Positions 1-13,128 are shown, counted from the stretch's first letter. The stretch is 64,000 nt of DNA from Papaver somniferum (GCF_003573695.1 NC_039359.1:118985849-119049848); one strand, 5' to 3'. The notes: generated by a model from the sequence alone, not told the origin. Made by a program: numbers and translations.

Positions 1-50
1 AATCCACATGTATTGATAGTTCTGTCACTAAAATTGACAAAGGGGGAGAT

Positions 51-2587
51 TGTTAAAGCACTGCTCGGTCGAACTCGCAAGCATTGCTATCTCAAGCTTG
101 TTTTTCAAGTTTAGTTGTCAAAACTATAAGTCTTGATTTCTAGTCTACTTATAGCTAAGTCTCGTATTAAGATATAAAGTGTAGTTGAGCATTAGACTTC
201 ACGGCGGTCATCGATTGAAAACGAAGAACTACTAAGGGGAGCTTGTGGAACTTCATCAACAGAAGGTATGTGGAGACTCAAACTCATCTATCACTCAAAA
301 GTCTATCTACTCTATCTCATATTTGAGACAAAAGTTGTATAGCAATATAGACTTCGATTATATACATTTGATATTTCGATCTGAGTTTAACTCGCTTACA
401 TATTTCTCGAAATATATGTTGGTAAGATTTCGCTTTAACCAAGTTCATCTTATATTCTTAATGAAAATTGAATGATAATCATGTGGAAATCGCCTGGTAA
501 CATCTTTCATGATTTGTGTGACACAGTCATTTGATGTATACTCGGAATGTTTCGTATTGATCATTCAATCACTTGAAAATTGCTTTGAAGCTAATAGTTT
601 GTGTGAGACAGCTATTGTCGTCTTCCAAGAATGTTGCAATGATTTAAATGGGAGTTTAGAACGATTAACCATGATTGGATATAAACGTAGAATGCGTACT
701 TGCATATGTGTAGTTCAAGACCGACAATCTAGTATGCATACATGTATGCGTACTAGTTGGTCAGGTGAATTCCGAAAGCTATAGTATGCATACCCGTATG
801 CGTACTGGCAAACTCAGTTGAAGTCCGGGAACTTTAGTATGCGTACCCGTAGGCGCACTATATTCAACTGAGTTCGGATGTGAACGATAATATGCGTACC
901 CGTTTGCATACTGGCGAACATAGTTCAAGTCTGGCTACTTAGGTATGCGTACCCGTTTGCATACTTGAGTAGGTTATGTTCTGAAATCGGTTGTTCATGA
1001 ACTAATACATTTATATATTAAGGAATGCAATCTTTTGCAAACCGTGGCTATAATGTTCATGAATTGATTCGAGTAAATCACTATCGATTTTCCTTCAATT
1101 GTGTCTTGTATAAATCTATAAGAATATAAACAATTGAACAACTCTAGAACTAGTTTCATTTGAGTCATTTGAACTAGTTATGGTTAAGATGAATATGGTT
1201 GATATGAAAGTGTTCATATGGCTAACTTCGGTTAACTATTGTTGAGCCAACAAAGGTGTGCACATTTAGGTACGGTTACTCATATCTAAGTGAAGTCACT
1301 TTTCATTTGTGTGTAACAAGCTAAGTTCGATCTAACGGTTTAAAGATATTAGCTTGAGTCTAATCAGGTTTTCATCTAACGGTGAATATTGAATATTTTG
1401 TTACCAAGGTAGCATTGATTCCAAACCCTGATTTGAAGACTATATAAGGGAGAACTCTAGCAACTGGGAAGCCTAATCCCCACACCTCCTATGTGATACT
1501 AGTTGCGACTAGAGTCGATTCTCCTTTAACCTTAGGTTTTTACAAAACCCTGTAGGTTAACGACTTGAAGACTTCATTGGGATTGTGAAGCCAGACCCAA
1601 CTATTTTCTCTGTAGTTACGTGTTCTGATCTTGCTATTTTCTATCGTGATTGAGTACTATCTTTCTTAGATTGGCTTGAGATTTAATCTCCGATAGGAAA
1701 GATAAAAATTAGTCACAAACATCTTCGTCTCATCGTTTGTGATTCCACAATATCTTGTTTCGCTACCATACGATTAACATTATTGTGAGGTGATTGATAT
1801 TTCTAGGATGTTCTTTGGGAATATAAGTCCGGTACATCAATTGGTTCCTGTTCACCTTGATCTATCAAAAGACGAAACAAAACTCATAAGTATTTCTATG
1901 GCAGATAAATTTATCTATTCAAGAAACTTTTCTGTGTGAAACAGATTGGTTTATCAAGTCTTCGACTTTGGGTCGTAGCAACTCTTAGTTGATGGTGAGA
2001 AATATAAGGGAATCAAATGCGTAGAGTCTTATTGGGATTATGAGACGTAAGGAGCACAACTGTACCTTGATCGGTGTGAGATTGGTTAGGGCTCAACTAC
2101 ATTCCAGTCTGAAGTTAACTTGGAGTAGGCTAGTGTCTGTAGCGGCTTAATACAGTGTGGTGTCCAAATTTGGACTTGGTCCTGAGGTTCTTCTGCATTT
2201 GTGGTTTCCTCGTTAACAAAATTTTTGGTATCTGTGTTATTTCTTTTCCGCATTATATTTGTTTATTTATATAATTCAAATATCACAGGTTGTGCGTAAG
2301 TTCAATCAATTGTGAATCCAACCTTTGGTTGTTGATTAAATTGATTGACACTTGGATATTGATTTTTGATACCATCCAAATTATTTTTTATATTCAATCT
2401 GGCTCACAAATTCCTATTTGTTTGATTGCAGATTGAATTGATAAATTGAGATATAACTCTTTGATATACTTTTCTTAAAGATTGAGTCTGGCTGTCTAGT
2501 TAATTCTCTTGAAAGTATATTAGAGTTAGTCCATACAGACTGGTAAGAGAAATACTGAGTGTGGTTGTAAGATCCCCGCTTTTTTAA
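51..2587 (+). repeat. copia-type LTR (3' LTR, plus orientation)
   Basis: The LTR starts TGTTAAAGCACTGCTCGG directly after a polypurine tract (about 38-49, AAAGGGGGAGA), so it is the 3' LTR of an element whose body lies left of the window. Its sequence matches, over its length, the LTRs at 13129-15343 and, inverted, 3017-5281. A TATA-like stretch (about 1441, CTATATAAGGG) lies where transcription would start. The expected terminal CA is decayed at about 2587. Positions 690-965 hold an array of near-palindromic GTATGCGTAC-type units. No coding capacity; the two short open frames at 245-784 are LTR sequence. Confidence 0.8.
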
Positions 2588-3016
2588 TGATCACGGCAAG
2601 ACAGTGTGAGAATTGAAGAGTATCCCTTATATCCGAAAAGATATCTTCGTCGATAGATCTTCCTCTGTTGCATTCCTTAAATAGATTGATAGACAATTTT
2701 TTAAGACTGCGTAACCTGACACTCTTTACAAATGTATTCTTGATTTAGCTCTTTCCTGGGGAAAAATTATTTTTCCTTTGAATTCTTTATACTCAGTTTC
2801 GAGATTAGAGGTCTCAATAGAATTGCAACTCTCTAGACAAATCGATGACAATTTTCTACAAAGTAGTCTTTGAAGAATTTCTAAGGAACTCTGTTGTACG
2901 CTACAGGTGAACAAAAGAAACGTTACATAGTTTTCCCCCATAGGATATACTTTTTAAAGGATCTATACAAACATAAACTTATTAGGTCAACAATGTTTGC
3001 TTGCTCTGATACCTAT
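2588..3016 (-). mobile_element. 5' internal remnant of a minus-strand copia element, with PBS
   Basis: On the minus strand the sequence just inside the LTR at 3017-5281 reads GGTATCAGAGC (about 3003-3013). That is the usual plant primer binding site for initiator methionine tRNA, so the neighbouring LTR is a 5' LTR. The remaining 400 bp would be the leader and start of gag. A 71-codon open frame at 2726-2941 has no motif I recognise. The element is cut off at about 2588, where it abuts the plus-oriented LTR. Confidence 0.6.
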
Positions 3017-5281
3017 TGAAAACACAGGGGATACCAAATACACCCAAATTTTTCGTTCGATAACCTGTATATACAAAACTTAATACAATCCTTGAAAATA
3101 TGTATATAGAGTTAATATCTCAACCCGCTACTCAATCAGTATGTATGTAGATACAAGGTCCATGAACCTGATTGTTAAGCATAATACTTGGACGATCTCA
3201 AAAATAAATATCCAAGATCAATCTAATCGTATCCAAATAATTCAATCGGAATTCTTCCAAGTGATTAAACTTGTCATCTATCTTTCAAGATACAAATTCT
3301 ACAAGAAACTAGTCTCCTAATCGATTACAGTTAAGCAGACATATCTACTTAGATTTAATACGTACAAACCTGTGCAAATCCAATTATAAAAATAAAAAAT
3401 ATAACGCAGAAAGGAAAAACACAAGATACCAGAAATTTTGTTAACGGGGAAACCGCAATAGTAGAAAAACCCCGGGACCTCGTCCAGATTGAAAACCACA
3501 CTGTATTAAGCCGCTACATACACTAGCCTACTATCAGACTTCAGACCGGAATGTAGTTGAGACTGAATCCACCATCCAAGCGATTCAGTTACAGTCATGT
3601 TTTTTACGTCTCTTGAACCTCGCAAAGTCATACGTACTTGATTCCCTTAGCCGACGTACTTTACAACCCAAAAGTCGCTTCACCCGAAGTGAAGACATTT
3701 GATACCAATATGCCTCTAACAGATAAACCTATTTGATTTATATTTAGATCAAGGTGTGGAAATATGTTCGCAATAGACAAAGCTAGCAAGCCTCACAAAT
3801 CGGGAACTTACGACTCCAGAAGAGTAGCCTAGATTCTTAACCATCTCTCAAGAACAATCGTCGAAAGATCAACTAAGATCAGTCTTTAGATATTTATCTT
3901 GATGAATCATGAAGTCTGAAACGAAGAGAACTTTGCGATTACTATGTATCTTGCCTGAAAGAGATTACGAGAACCTCGATAACAGAAAAGCAAGATCAGG
4001 ATTCACGAACTATGAAGGTAAAGATATTCAGACCTGGCTTCACGAGTCCCCAAGCGAAGTCTTTTAGTCGTAGACCTAAAAGGTCAATAGAGGACAACTC
4101 TATAATCAACTAGGACACAACGTGTCAGGAATTGAATTTCCCATTTGACAGAGATGCTCTATTTATAGTTTTAAAAAATCAGGGTTAACTTAGAATTCAA
4201 GCTAATATAACCTGAGAATCAAGCAAATAAATTAGGTCTTCAAACTACAATAAAAGGCTATACACATAGGTTCGGTTACAGAACCGTGTATAATGACTGT
4301 TCGGTTTGGCAAGTTAGTCAAAGAACTAAAAGCTATTTGATGTTCATTTAAACACCTAAGAAATTATTCACCATTCACAAACATAAGTGTTTAAGTGATC
4401 AATAAAGTATTAGAAGTGTTTAAGAGAATTCTAGCAATGCTAAAAATATTAAAATTGTAAGTCTTTAAGCATTTGCTAAACATTATCGGGACAGTTGATA
4501 CAACGATTTTCCAACCGTAGGGCTTGTTCACGAGTCTGGGTATTACGGTTCGTGAACCAAGTTCGCCAACCCTACTAGATTACCGAACTCAGTTGTCCAC
4601 GGTTCGTGAACCGGGTTTGCCAACTGCTAACCAATTTATCCAACTTACAAAAATTAGTTCACCACGGTTCACCAACCGGGTTCGTGAAATGTTCCCAACT
4701 GAATTTGCGGTTTGCGAACTGGTTCGCCAACCTTCTCGTATTTCTATATCTCAAATATCTATGGTTTGCAAACTGATTCGCCAACCTACCCTGAGTAGAA
4801 ATTTCAGTAAGTTCATATTTATCTCTTATGATGTTTGAAACATTCCCAAGTGATATAATCATTTGCATGGGCAATTTTCAATTGATCCACACATTAATTC
4901 ATAGAACTAATATTGGTAAGGACCTTTAAACATCTAATCATTAAATCCTATTTCGAGATTTTTCACAAGACAAACTTGACTCAAAACATCTTCTTTGTAA
5001 ATATACTATATATAAGTTACGACATAGTCTCAATAGATAGAATGATGGTATAGTGAGTAAAATAGAATGAATCAGTCTACACATACCCGATACAGAAGTT
5101 ATCCAAATGTCTTCGTCGATCTCCAGTCTTCAAGGGTGATCTATGATACTCAACTACAATTCTAACATATCGGAAACTTGACTTAGTAGACTAGAAATCA
5201 AGATATGGTTTTGATCACCTAACATTCACAACGAGATTGAGATAGCAAAACTTGTGGGTTCAACCGAGCAATGCTCTAACA
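3017..5281 (-). repeat. copia-type LTR (5' LTR, minus orientation)
   Basis: Read on the minus strand, it begins TGTTAGAGCATTGCTCGG at 5281 and ends with TTTTCA at 3017, followed by a methionine-tRNA-type primer binding site. It is the inverted counterpart of 51-2587 and 13129-15343, 2265 bp long. Its variable block (about 4530-4800) contains repeated GGTTCGTGAACC / GGTTCGCCAACC units instead of the GTATGCGTAC units of the first copy. Its right end interrupts a minus-strand ORF at 5282. Confidence 0.78.
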
Positions 5282-5471
5282 TCTTGCTTTGAATTCTTTT
5301 TGCATTTTCTTAGCTGCAGGTTTGAGTTGGTTAAAATCCAAAACTTGAAGACCTCGTTGTTTTTACCTATTTCTTTATAACTATCACATATCTTCTTAAC
5401 AATACCTTCAAGTACTACTCCAGAAAAGTCAAGATGCGTTGCCGAATCAAGTTGGGTTTTAAACTTTTCCA
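5282..5471 (-). pseudogene. 5' part of an unidentified gene, cut by the copia LTR
   Basis: From an ATG at 5471 the minus strand encodes MEKFKTQLDSATHLDFSG and continues about 63 codons to KNSKQD, where LTR sequence begins at 5281 and takes over the frame. A CT-rich leader and A-rich start context lie upstream (5472-5530). I do not recognise the family. The right half is composed like ordinary protein, with lysine-rich and alternating hydrophobic residues. It is divergently oriented to GPN1 about 660 bp away. It could also be a fragment of another transposon ORF; no downstream part was found in the window. Confidence 0.4.
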
Positions 5472-6136
5472 TTTGAGAAATTATGTAAAAAATAAACAAA
5501 TTGAGAAAGAGAGAAATATTTTGTGTAAAAATTTAGTTTGAAAATTACTTATTTATAGACGAGAAAGAACTGACTATTGACACTAGTCATTAGACCGAGC
5601 GACATTAATATTATATGCAGCGATGAAGTCTTTATCGCCGACGCTATTAATAAAATCGCTCACTAAGGATTCCATCGCTTAACTCTTTCACCACAGTAAC
5701 ACAAGTCATTTGACATACTAGGTTGTATAGGAATAGGCCCAAACAAACAAAAGGTGACGGAGCCCACGAAAAAAGTCCAACCGCGACATTTCACTACAAA
5801 ATCTCCTCAAGTCTCAAGTCAAGTCTAGTGTAGGGTTTAATAACACTTCTGTTCGAGAGGACCTTCCATTTTCTTCTTCGGTTCTTCCATTAACGGAGTT
5901 CTCTCTCTCTCTTCCGCTCTCTCTCTATACACACTGTAAAGCTAGGGTTCCATCAAATTTATTCGTTTCAAAACCCTAATCAAGGTTTACTGTGTTTACC
6001 AAGTAGACATACTATTTGATAATCTAGGTTTTTTTTTTTAATTTTACTCGTATTCATAAGAAAACCCATATTGGAAATTTCTGAATTTCTCAAGTTTTCT
6101 TGTGTAGAAGGGGAAAACTCTCAAGATTGAGAAAGA
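5472..6136 (+). promoter_or_regulatory. GPN1 upstream region and 5' leader
   Basis: This is the region between the divergent cut ORF and the GPN1 start codon. About 5880-5935 is a pyrimidine-rich stretch with repeated CTCTCT, typical of the Y-patch near plant transcription starts. A telo-box (AAACCCTAA, 5971-5979) and two nearby TAGGGTT motifs (about 5830 and 5943) are of the type common in promoters of plant housekeeping and ribosome-related genes. No clear TATA box was seen. A transcription start near 5900 is inferred, not shown. Confidence 0.5.
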
Positions 6137-8520
6137 ATGGAGATAGATTCTGCGTCTAAGCCAGTGGAGGAACCTGTAATACTGATGCAGACTGATTCTG
6201 CTGAAACTTCCAACACTCAGGTAAACCCCCCCTTTCTTTTCTCTTCCATTGTTACTTTGCCCGTCTTATAAACTGAATAGTGCGTTTTGATGATAATATA
6301 GTTTTTTTTTGGTTTTTGTTCTAGTCTGAGGATATTCTTTTGAATACAATGGGGAAACTTGCAATTGATGAAACTGCTACTTTTAAGAAGAAGCCTGTTA
6401 TTATCATTGTCGTTGGAATGGCAGGTATGTACTACTACTTCTTCGAAATTTTAAGGTCTTTCTGTGTGAAAATGTGATTTTAAGCTGTATTTTTTGTGTT
6501 TGTATGTAGGTAGTGGGAAAACAACGTTTATGAATCGATTGGTTTGTCATACAAGAGGATCAAACATACGAGGATATGTTGTTAATCTTGATCCAGCAGT
6601 TATGACACTTCCATATGGTGCAAATATTGATATTAGAGATACTGTCAAGTACAAAGAAGTCATGAAACAATATAATCTGGGGCCTAATGGTGGGATTTTG
6701 ACATCACTTAACTTGTTTGCAACTAAATTCGACGAGGTAATAATATACAGATGAAATTTAGATATGGGGTTTTGACTGTGGTCCTTTCGTTATATTGTAC
6801 AATGTTTTTGGCTTGTTTTATAGGTTTGTGGGTCTGTTTGTTTTTCTTCTTCAGGTTGTGTCAGTCATTGAGAAACGTGCCGAGCAGCTCGATTATGTAC
6901 TTGTGGATACTCCTGGTCAGATTGAAATATTTACTTGGTCAGCTTCAGGGTCGATTATTACTGAAGCTTTTGCTTCCACTTTCCCCACTGTGATTGCCTA
7001 TGTGGTTGATACACCTCGTTCATCAAGCCCAGTTACATTCATGAGTAATATGCTCTATGCCTGTAGCATACTCTACAAGACACGATTGCCTTTGGTTTTG
7101 GCCTTTAACAAGACTGATGTGGCTCAGCATGAGTTCGCTTTGGAGGTAAGTTATTTAACTGGGAAATCTTTGATTCATATTGTCCGGTTCTTCTTATCTT
7201 CAAATGCTTTGTTTGTCCCAATCTCGACTGGTTAACTGTATTTTAATGTTGTTCTGTTGCATGCTCCACAAATAAGTTTGATTACATTGATGCAATTCTA
7301 TAATGCCTTCTCTCAACAGACTATGAGAACTTGTAGACTTGTAGTGAATAAATGGCGTTGTTAACAGAGAATTTGAAAATACCTCCCATCGATCTCATGC
7401 AAGTAAATACTTGTTACGGCTAAGTCTATTAACAACTTCTTGGATTCTCGACCAAGTGATGCATCAAGGTTCATGATTGACATTCAAAGCTTAAGGATGT
7501 CCAGAAAGTGGCACTCTTTGATGGCTACATCCTTTTGATCTGTCCTTAGCAAATTGATGCTTAAATAAAAACATCTTTGGAAAAGACGTGAGGGATCTGA
7601 AGCTAATTTTTCATCTTAGTGTCATGACTTTGGAATCCATAGCAACATAAATCTATGCGTTATGTCTGTTTTCTTACACTTGCAAACCCTGTAGTTCTAT
7701 AATCAGGATGACAGACACTGAAGGAATTGATTCTTGGTTAGGACCTTAGGGGTTTGTCTGGATCGGGTTACTGCAGTGGTTGAAAAGTGGCAGTGTATTC
7801 TTGTTTTACTATCGTTTGCTACTTTGTTCCTTGCAGCATGTGACTTTTATTTGCCGACTACATAATCAGTCGTGCTGTTTTTTGAACAATACTAGAATTT
7901 TTACTAATATCTTGATGTCATGTAAATAGTGGATGAAAGATTTTGAGGTATTTCAAGCGGCACTGGATTCTGACAACTCGTACACATCAACCTTAACAAG
8001 AAGCCTCTCACTTGTCCTGGACGAATTCTACAACAATCTCCGCTCAGTCGGTGTATCTGCAGTTACTGGAGCTGGTATGGATGCTTTCTTCAAGACCATA
8101 GACGCAAGTGCTGATGAGTATATGGAGACCTATAAGTAATGCTTCTTTTACTCTTTAACACTAATGTGGACTGATTTCTCGTAAAAATTGTGTAGGTGCT
8201 CATGTCATTTCTTTTGTGTTGGTTTCAGGAAAGATCTTGACAAGAGACGGGAAGAGAAGCAGCGGTTGGAAGAGGAACGCAGGCGACAGAACATGGATAA
8301 GCTAAGGAAGGACATGGAGAAATCTGGTGGAGAATCCGTGGTTCTGAGTACTGGGTTGAAGGACAAACCAACCACTAGCAAGAGCATGATGGATGAAGAT
8401 GAAGACGAGGAAGATGAAGATTGGGAAGATGATATTGAGGACGACTTTGGTACGATTACTGATGATGAAGAAATAGGTGACGACGATGATGATGAAGTTG
8501 TTGCAAGCTACAACTTTTAG
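6137..8520 (+). CDS. GPN1: GPN-loop GTPase 1 (QQT2-like), six exons
   Basis: Exons 6137-6220, 6325-6424, 6510-6736, 6855-7145, 7930-8135 and 8229-8520 join in frame to 399 codons, all with GT-AG introns. The P-loop GMAGSGKT (residues 59-66) is split by intron 2. The family-defining Gly-Pro-Asn is at 119-121, the G3 motif DTPGQ at 155-159 and the G4 motif NKTD at 222-225. A charged coiled coil rich in Arg and Glu follows, then a strongly acidic tail ending in ASYNF. Length fits plant and animal GPN1 (about 370-400 aa). In the family, GPN1 acts in the cytoplasm with GPN3 in assembly and nuclear import of RNA polymerase II; Arabidopsis QQT2 is needed in the embryo. The start is the first ATG after the CT-rich leader. 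No damage is seen. Intron 4 (784 bp) is the longest. Confidence 0.95.
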
Positions 8521-9253
8521 ATCCTGACAGAGCATGGTTCTGGGGTACACTTTTTGTTTTCCTTTTTATGGGCGACTACTTAAAAACTACTAAAACAGTA
8601 TTATAGACAGGTTGCACCCATCTTGGTAAATAATGTATTTTGGTATGGGTGCTATATCATGTGTGTCTTTTAACTGGACATCAAACACTGCTGCTTTCTA
8701 ACTGGATATGACATTTGATTAATGTCAGAATTTGAGTTCTAGACAGCTACCCTGGTTAATCAGATATTTATAAAGAAGGTTACAGTTATGGTATTCTTCT
8801 CTTAAATTAAGGTAAGCGTTTTCCAATTTTTCTCTTTATTTTCTTAAATAAACATAGAATACATATAGATTCGAACATTTATAAATTGACTAAATTTTAC
8901 AGAAAAGTCGATAGGTACGCAGAATTTGATAAGAAAAACCAGACAAAGGATCACATTTATATATCAAAATGTTATATATCAAATGGGCACAAATCGCCTT
9001 CCGGTTCAAAAAGTTGAAACACATTTCCTATGGTTATGCGGGTCATCATTAGACGGCGCAACAGCTTCTATGGTGTTAAATTCCTCGGTTGCTATAGGCT
9101 AGGGTAAACACCATTCTGCATCAAATACCCGAAACAATCAACCATCCAGTAAAAAATCCCGTTAATAAATACAGGTGATCTCTTTGTACATGGAGGATAA
9201 GGGCAGCTACCAACACTTCTTCCATGCTTAGTACTTAAACTGAGAATCTTTGG
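8521..9253. other. GPN1 3' region and intergenic DNA
   Basis: AT-rich sequence downstream of the GPN1 stop. The first 150-250 bp are presumably 3' UTR. I see no open frame with protein-like composition and no clear repeat ends before the LINE 3' end at about 9254. Confidence 0.5.
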
Positions 9254-12200
9254 TTTTTGATCGGTCAGAGAGAATATTCATTGAAAAGAGAGGTATTTAA
9301 AAAGGGTACATCAACCCAATGAATACAAACTGGAACAAAAAGAAGAAGGGCACTTCAACAAACCCAAAACAACAACAAAGTACAAGCTTACAAATGCCGG
9401 AATAAAGAGTCCCATAGTGCAATCACCATATTCGCCGTTAGACCTAGCATCTTCGTGCTCGACTCGCCCCAAAAGAACGCTTGTAGTTTAACGTTTCTAA
9501 CGAGGCTTACCAAATTTTTCTTTTTGTTTTCAAAGACTCTTGCATTTCGCTCTCTCCATATGCACCACCATATTGCAACCGGAATGTTATTCCAAATTCG
9601 ACTAAGTTTTTCGTCACCCCAATTAGACTTCCAAGACTTCACATTTGTGGTGACGTTTGAATTGTAAGTCCAATCAAAACGACATCCTTCAACAAAGTAA
9701 TCCTAAATTCTCCAAGTTCTCCAACATTCATAAAATAAATGCGAACTAGTTTCATCGTCTTCATCAAAAAAACAACATAAGCTAGAAACATCCATACCTC
9801 TTCTTAATAGCTTATCCGCCATCATTATCCTACCATGAGAAAGAAGCCAAAGCAAAAATTTAATTTTGCAAGGATACTCCCGGCTCCAAACAACATCGAT
9901 TGGAAAATTTGGCTCACCTTGATCTTCATCGCTCCTAATACCATCCTTGACCGTATATTCACCACGACTATTTCCGACCCAAACTCGGCTATCCAAAACA
10001 CCTTATTGAATTGAAATTGAAGAGAAAAGATTTGATATAGTTGTTACTTCATGTGAAATAGTTTGAGAATATCTTTGCCTAGACATAAACCTCCACTTTA
10101 AACAATCTTCCCCAACTTCATACATACTAGCCACCACAAACTCCTTGGCCCTAGAAGCTTCATAAGCCAATGGAAACATATCACATAATCTTCCTTCACC
10201 TAGCCAAGAATCTTCCCAAAATCTAGTTTCCTTGCCCGCTCCACTCTTGAATCTAATACCTTTGTTGAAATCTTCAAGTTCTTTATTTAGATATTAAACC
10301 ACAAGCTACCACCTTTTGGTCCTTTGGGTTGGAGAGTTTCCCAACCTGTAAATGTTTCACCAAAATTTTCAACTATGATCTTCCTCCACAATGCATCTTT
10401 CTCTACTCCAAAGCGCCACCACCATTTTCTGAGCAAATCCAAGTTCACTTGTTTAGTTCTTCTTATACCAAGACCACCTTTTTCTTTTGATTTTGAGACC
10501 AATTTTCAACTAATATTGTGAATTCTTTTCCTATTTTCATCATCCCATAAGAAGTTTCTCACAACTTTATCATTACAAGAAGATAATAAATGGGGAGACT
10601 AGCTAAAACGCTTTTGATGAGAGTTAGCTTACCTCCTCTTGCTATTGTTTTTCCATTCCAAGAAGTAACTCTTTTCCCACATATTTCAAACGTTTCTCCC
10701 ATTTTTGAGTGCCTCCCACCTTGTCTCCCTAAGGGAGGCCAAGATATATACTAGGAAAACTCGCAAACTTGCACCCTAACATGTTAGCATAACTTTCAAC
10801 TTGTTCTTCAACCATAACCCCAAATAAGCTACTTTTAGAGAAATTTATCTTCAAACCCGACGTTAGCTCGAAACAAAGAAGTAGGTATTGAAGGGCATCA
10901 ACTTGTTCTCTCTTAGCATCAAGAAATATGATAGTATCATCGGCAAATTGCAAGTGATTAATTTTTGTTCCCCCTCCTTGACCGAAAAACCCGAGATTTG
11001 ATCAAGTTCTTGTGATTTACTCAACATACAACTTAAGACTTCACCACTGATAGTAAAAAGAAAAGGAGAGAGTGGGTCTCCTTGACGAAATACCTTTTCA
11101 CTACCAAAGTAACCGAAAGACGATCCATTAACAAGAACTGAGAATTTTGAGAATGTTAAACAATTTCTAATCCAAGCCCTCCAAATACCACCAAACCCCA
11201 TTTTGAATAAGACTTCATTTAAAAAATTCCAATTCACATTATCAAAAGTCTTTTCAAAATCAAGCTTGCAAACCAACCCCGGTAATTTTTGACGAAGTCT
11301 AGAATCTACACACTCGTTTGCTATCAATACTCTATCAGGAATTTGTCTACCTTTAATAAAACTAGATTGAGATGTTGAGGTTAGAGTAGGAAGGTATACC
11401 TTTAATCGCTCCGCCAAAATCTTTGAGATGATTTTATACACACTCTCAATGAGGCTAATTGGCCGAAAATCTTTTTACTTCCTCTATTCCCGCCTTCTTT
11501 GGGATAAGCGCAATGAAATTGTTTTTCAATGACGAATGAAGAACATTGTGGTCATGAAATTCTTCCAAACCATTCATCAAATCTTCTTTTAGGAAGCTCC
11601 AACAAACAATAAAGAACTTCAAAGGAAATCCATCCGGACCCGGAGCACGACAATTCCCAAATCTTTAATTGAATTCATAACTTCCTCTTCATTAAAAGGT
11701 CTCTCCAACCAAATACTTGCATTCTCATCAATACACTTTAGACACATATTTTTGATTCTTGGACGGTTGTTTGAAATTTCTTTAAATGCTAACTCAAAAT
11801 GATTTGCAATACCCATCTTTATTTCATCCTTGTTTCCGGTCCAACGTCCATTTTTACGAAGATTATTGATGTTGTTAAATGCTCTATGACCTTTCACCAC
11901 TCGGTGAAAATGTTTTGTGTTGCGATCGCCATCTCTAAAATATCTAATTCTTGACTTTTTCCTCAACAAAATGTTTTGACGACGATGAGCCACCTCAAAA
12001 TCAACTTTAGCCGTCACAAGCATGTCTTCTTCAACTTCGGTAAGACCCCTATCATCATCTAAATCGTCCAATTCTTTCAACTTGGTAAGAGCCGTGTCTA
12101 AAGCCCTATCAATGCTCCCCAAAACATCTCTATTCCACACCTTCAATTTCTCCTTTAAAGTGTTTAACTTCTTTGCGAAGCATTCACCCGCCGTACCTAC

Positions 12201-13128
12201 AAAAGAAAAAGAGTCCCACCTCATTAAAGGGATTATGTTAGTACCTTCAAGCCAAGCTAATTGAAATCGAAAAGGGCAAGCACCCCAATCCGAATCCAAA
12301 ACGCACAACTCAATAGGAAAATGATCCGAAAAAGGCCTTGCAAGGCGCTTGAGTATGATATTTGGGAAATGGTCTTCCCAACCCGATGAGAAAACAAAAC
12401 GGTCAATCTTGCTCTTCTTGTTGGGTGGTCTACTCCACGTGTACTTGGCACCGGAAAGAGGCAATTCTACAAGATCAAGATCATTACATAAATCATCAAA
12501 GAGTTTCATTGAATTTGATGCTCTACGACAACCTCATCTCTCCGACATGTATCTTATCTCATTAAAATCTCCACCGAAACACAAAGGCATTCCATCCCAA
12601 TAACCATGTAATGTAGCTAGCTCTATACGAAATCTTTTTTTTCTCACTCACATTGCATGGACCATAGACACAAATTAAAACCCATCGAAAATTATCCTCC
12701 ATACTTCGACAATAAATACTTATAGTAAAAATACCTTCAAGAAAATCTTCAACCTCAATCATATCTGAATTCGATATCAACAAAATTCCACCCGATCTTC
12801 CACACGAGTTTAACGCAATCTACGCGGAGTTGCGCCCCAACATTGACGCACAATCGCGTCGGTATAAGCACTAAGCTTCGTATCTCTAATCATAAGAATA
12901 GTAGGCTTTCACCGTTTTACAAGCTTTTTTTAACTTAGAGTGCTTATCCGGGTCTCCAAGACCATTAACATTCCAAGAAATTATCTTAAACATTTAAAAA
13001 TATGGCAATCCAATGAGCACAAAAACCAAATCAACCAAACATTATTATGCAACGCTAGCTCCCGGAGCCATTTTGTCTTTAAATGCATTCGCATGAGAAA
13101 GAAATGTATTTGACACAAAATTGATTTC
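9254..13128 (-). mobile_element. L1-type LINE, 5' truncated and decayed
   Basis: On the minus strand the order is: end of ORF1 (stop at 13045-13047, ending APGASVA), then ORF2 from ATG 12993 to about 9388, then a 3' UTR. The 3' UTR contains the AATATT...GACCGATCAAAAA ending typical of plant L1 elements, with only a five-A tail at about 9254. ORF1 is mostly missing. The 5' side meets a solo copia LTR at 13129; the LINE may continue a little beyond it (15344 onward), because the frame of the ORF1 tail stays open there. Several frameshifts and stops make it inactive. I could not identify a target-site duplication. Confidence 0.85.
9388..12993 (-). pseudogene. LINE ORF2 (endonuclease - reverse transcriptase - zf-RVT), broken
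   Basis: The apurinic endonuclease begins with MFKIISWNVNGLGDP (from 12993), then VYGP (about 12660) and SDHFPI (about 12310). The reverse transcriptase follows: IISKILAERL, SFIKGRQI, LDFEKTFDNVNW, RQGDPLSPFLF (11441-10863), and the QFADDT active site (about 10950). A C-terminal zinc-binding region (KIKFLLWLLSHGRI, about 9850) and a tail with IWWCIWRERNARVF (about 9560) end it. At least five frame breaks lie between these blocks. No RNase H domain was seen at the C-terminus. The usual plant L1 ORF2 is about 1200-1300 codons; the span here matches that. Confidence 0.85.

Noticed and set aside
8302..8550. Minus-strand frame over the GPN1 3' end
   Set aside because: It is the reverse of the acidic GPN1 tail, and that tail is supported by family resemblance and splice junctions.
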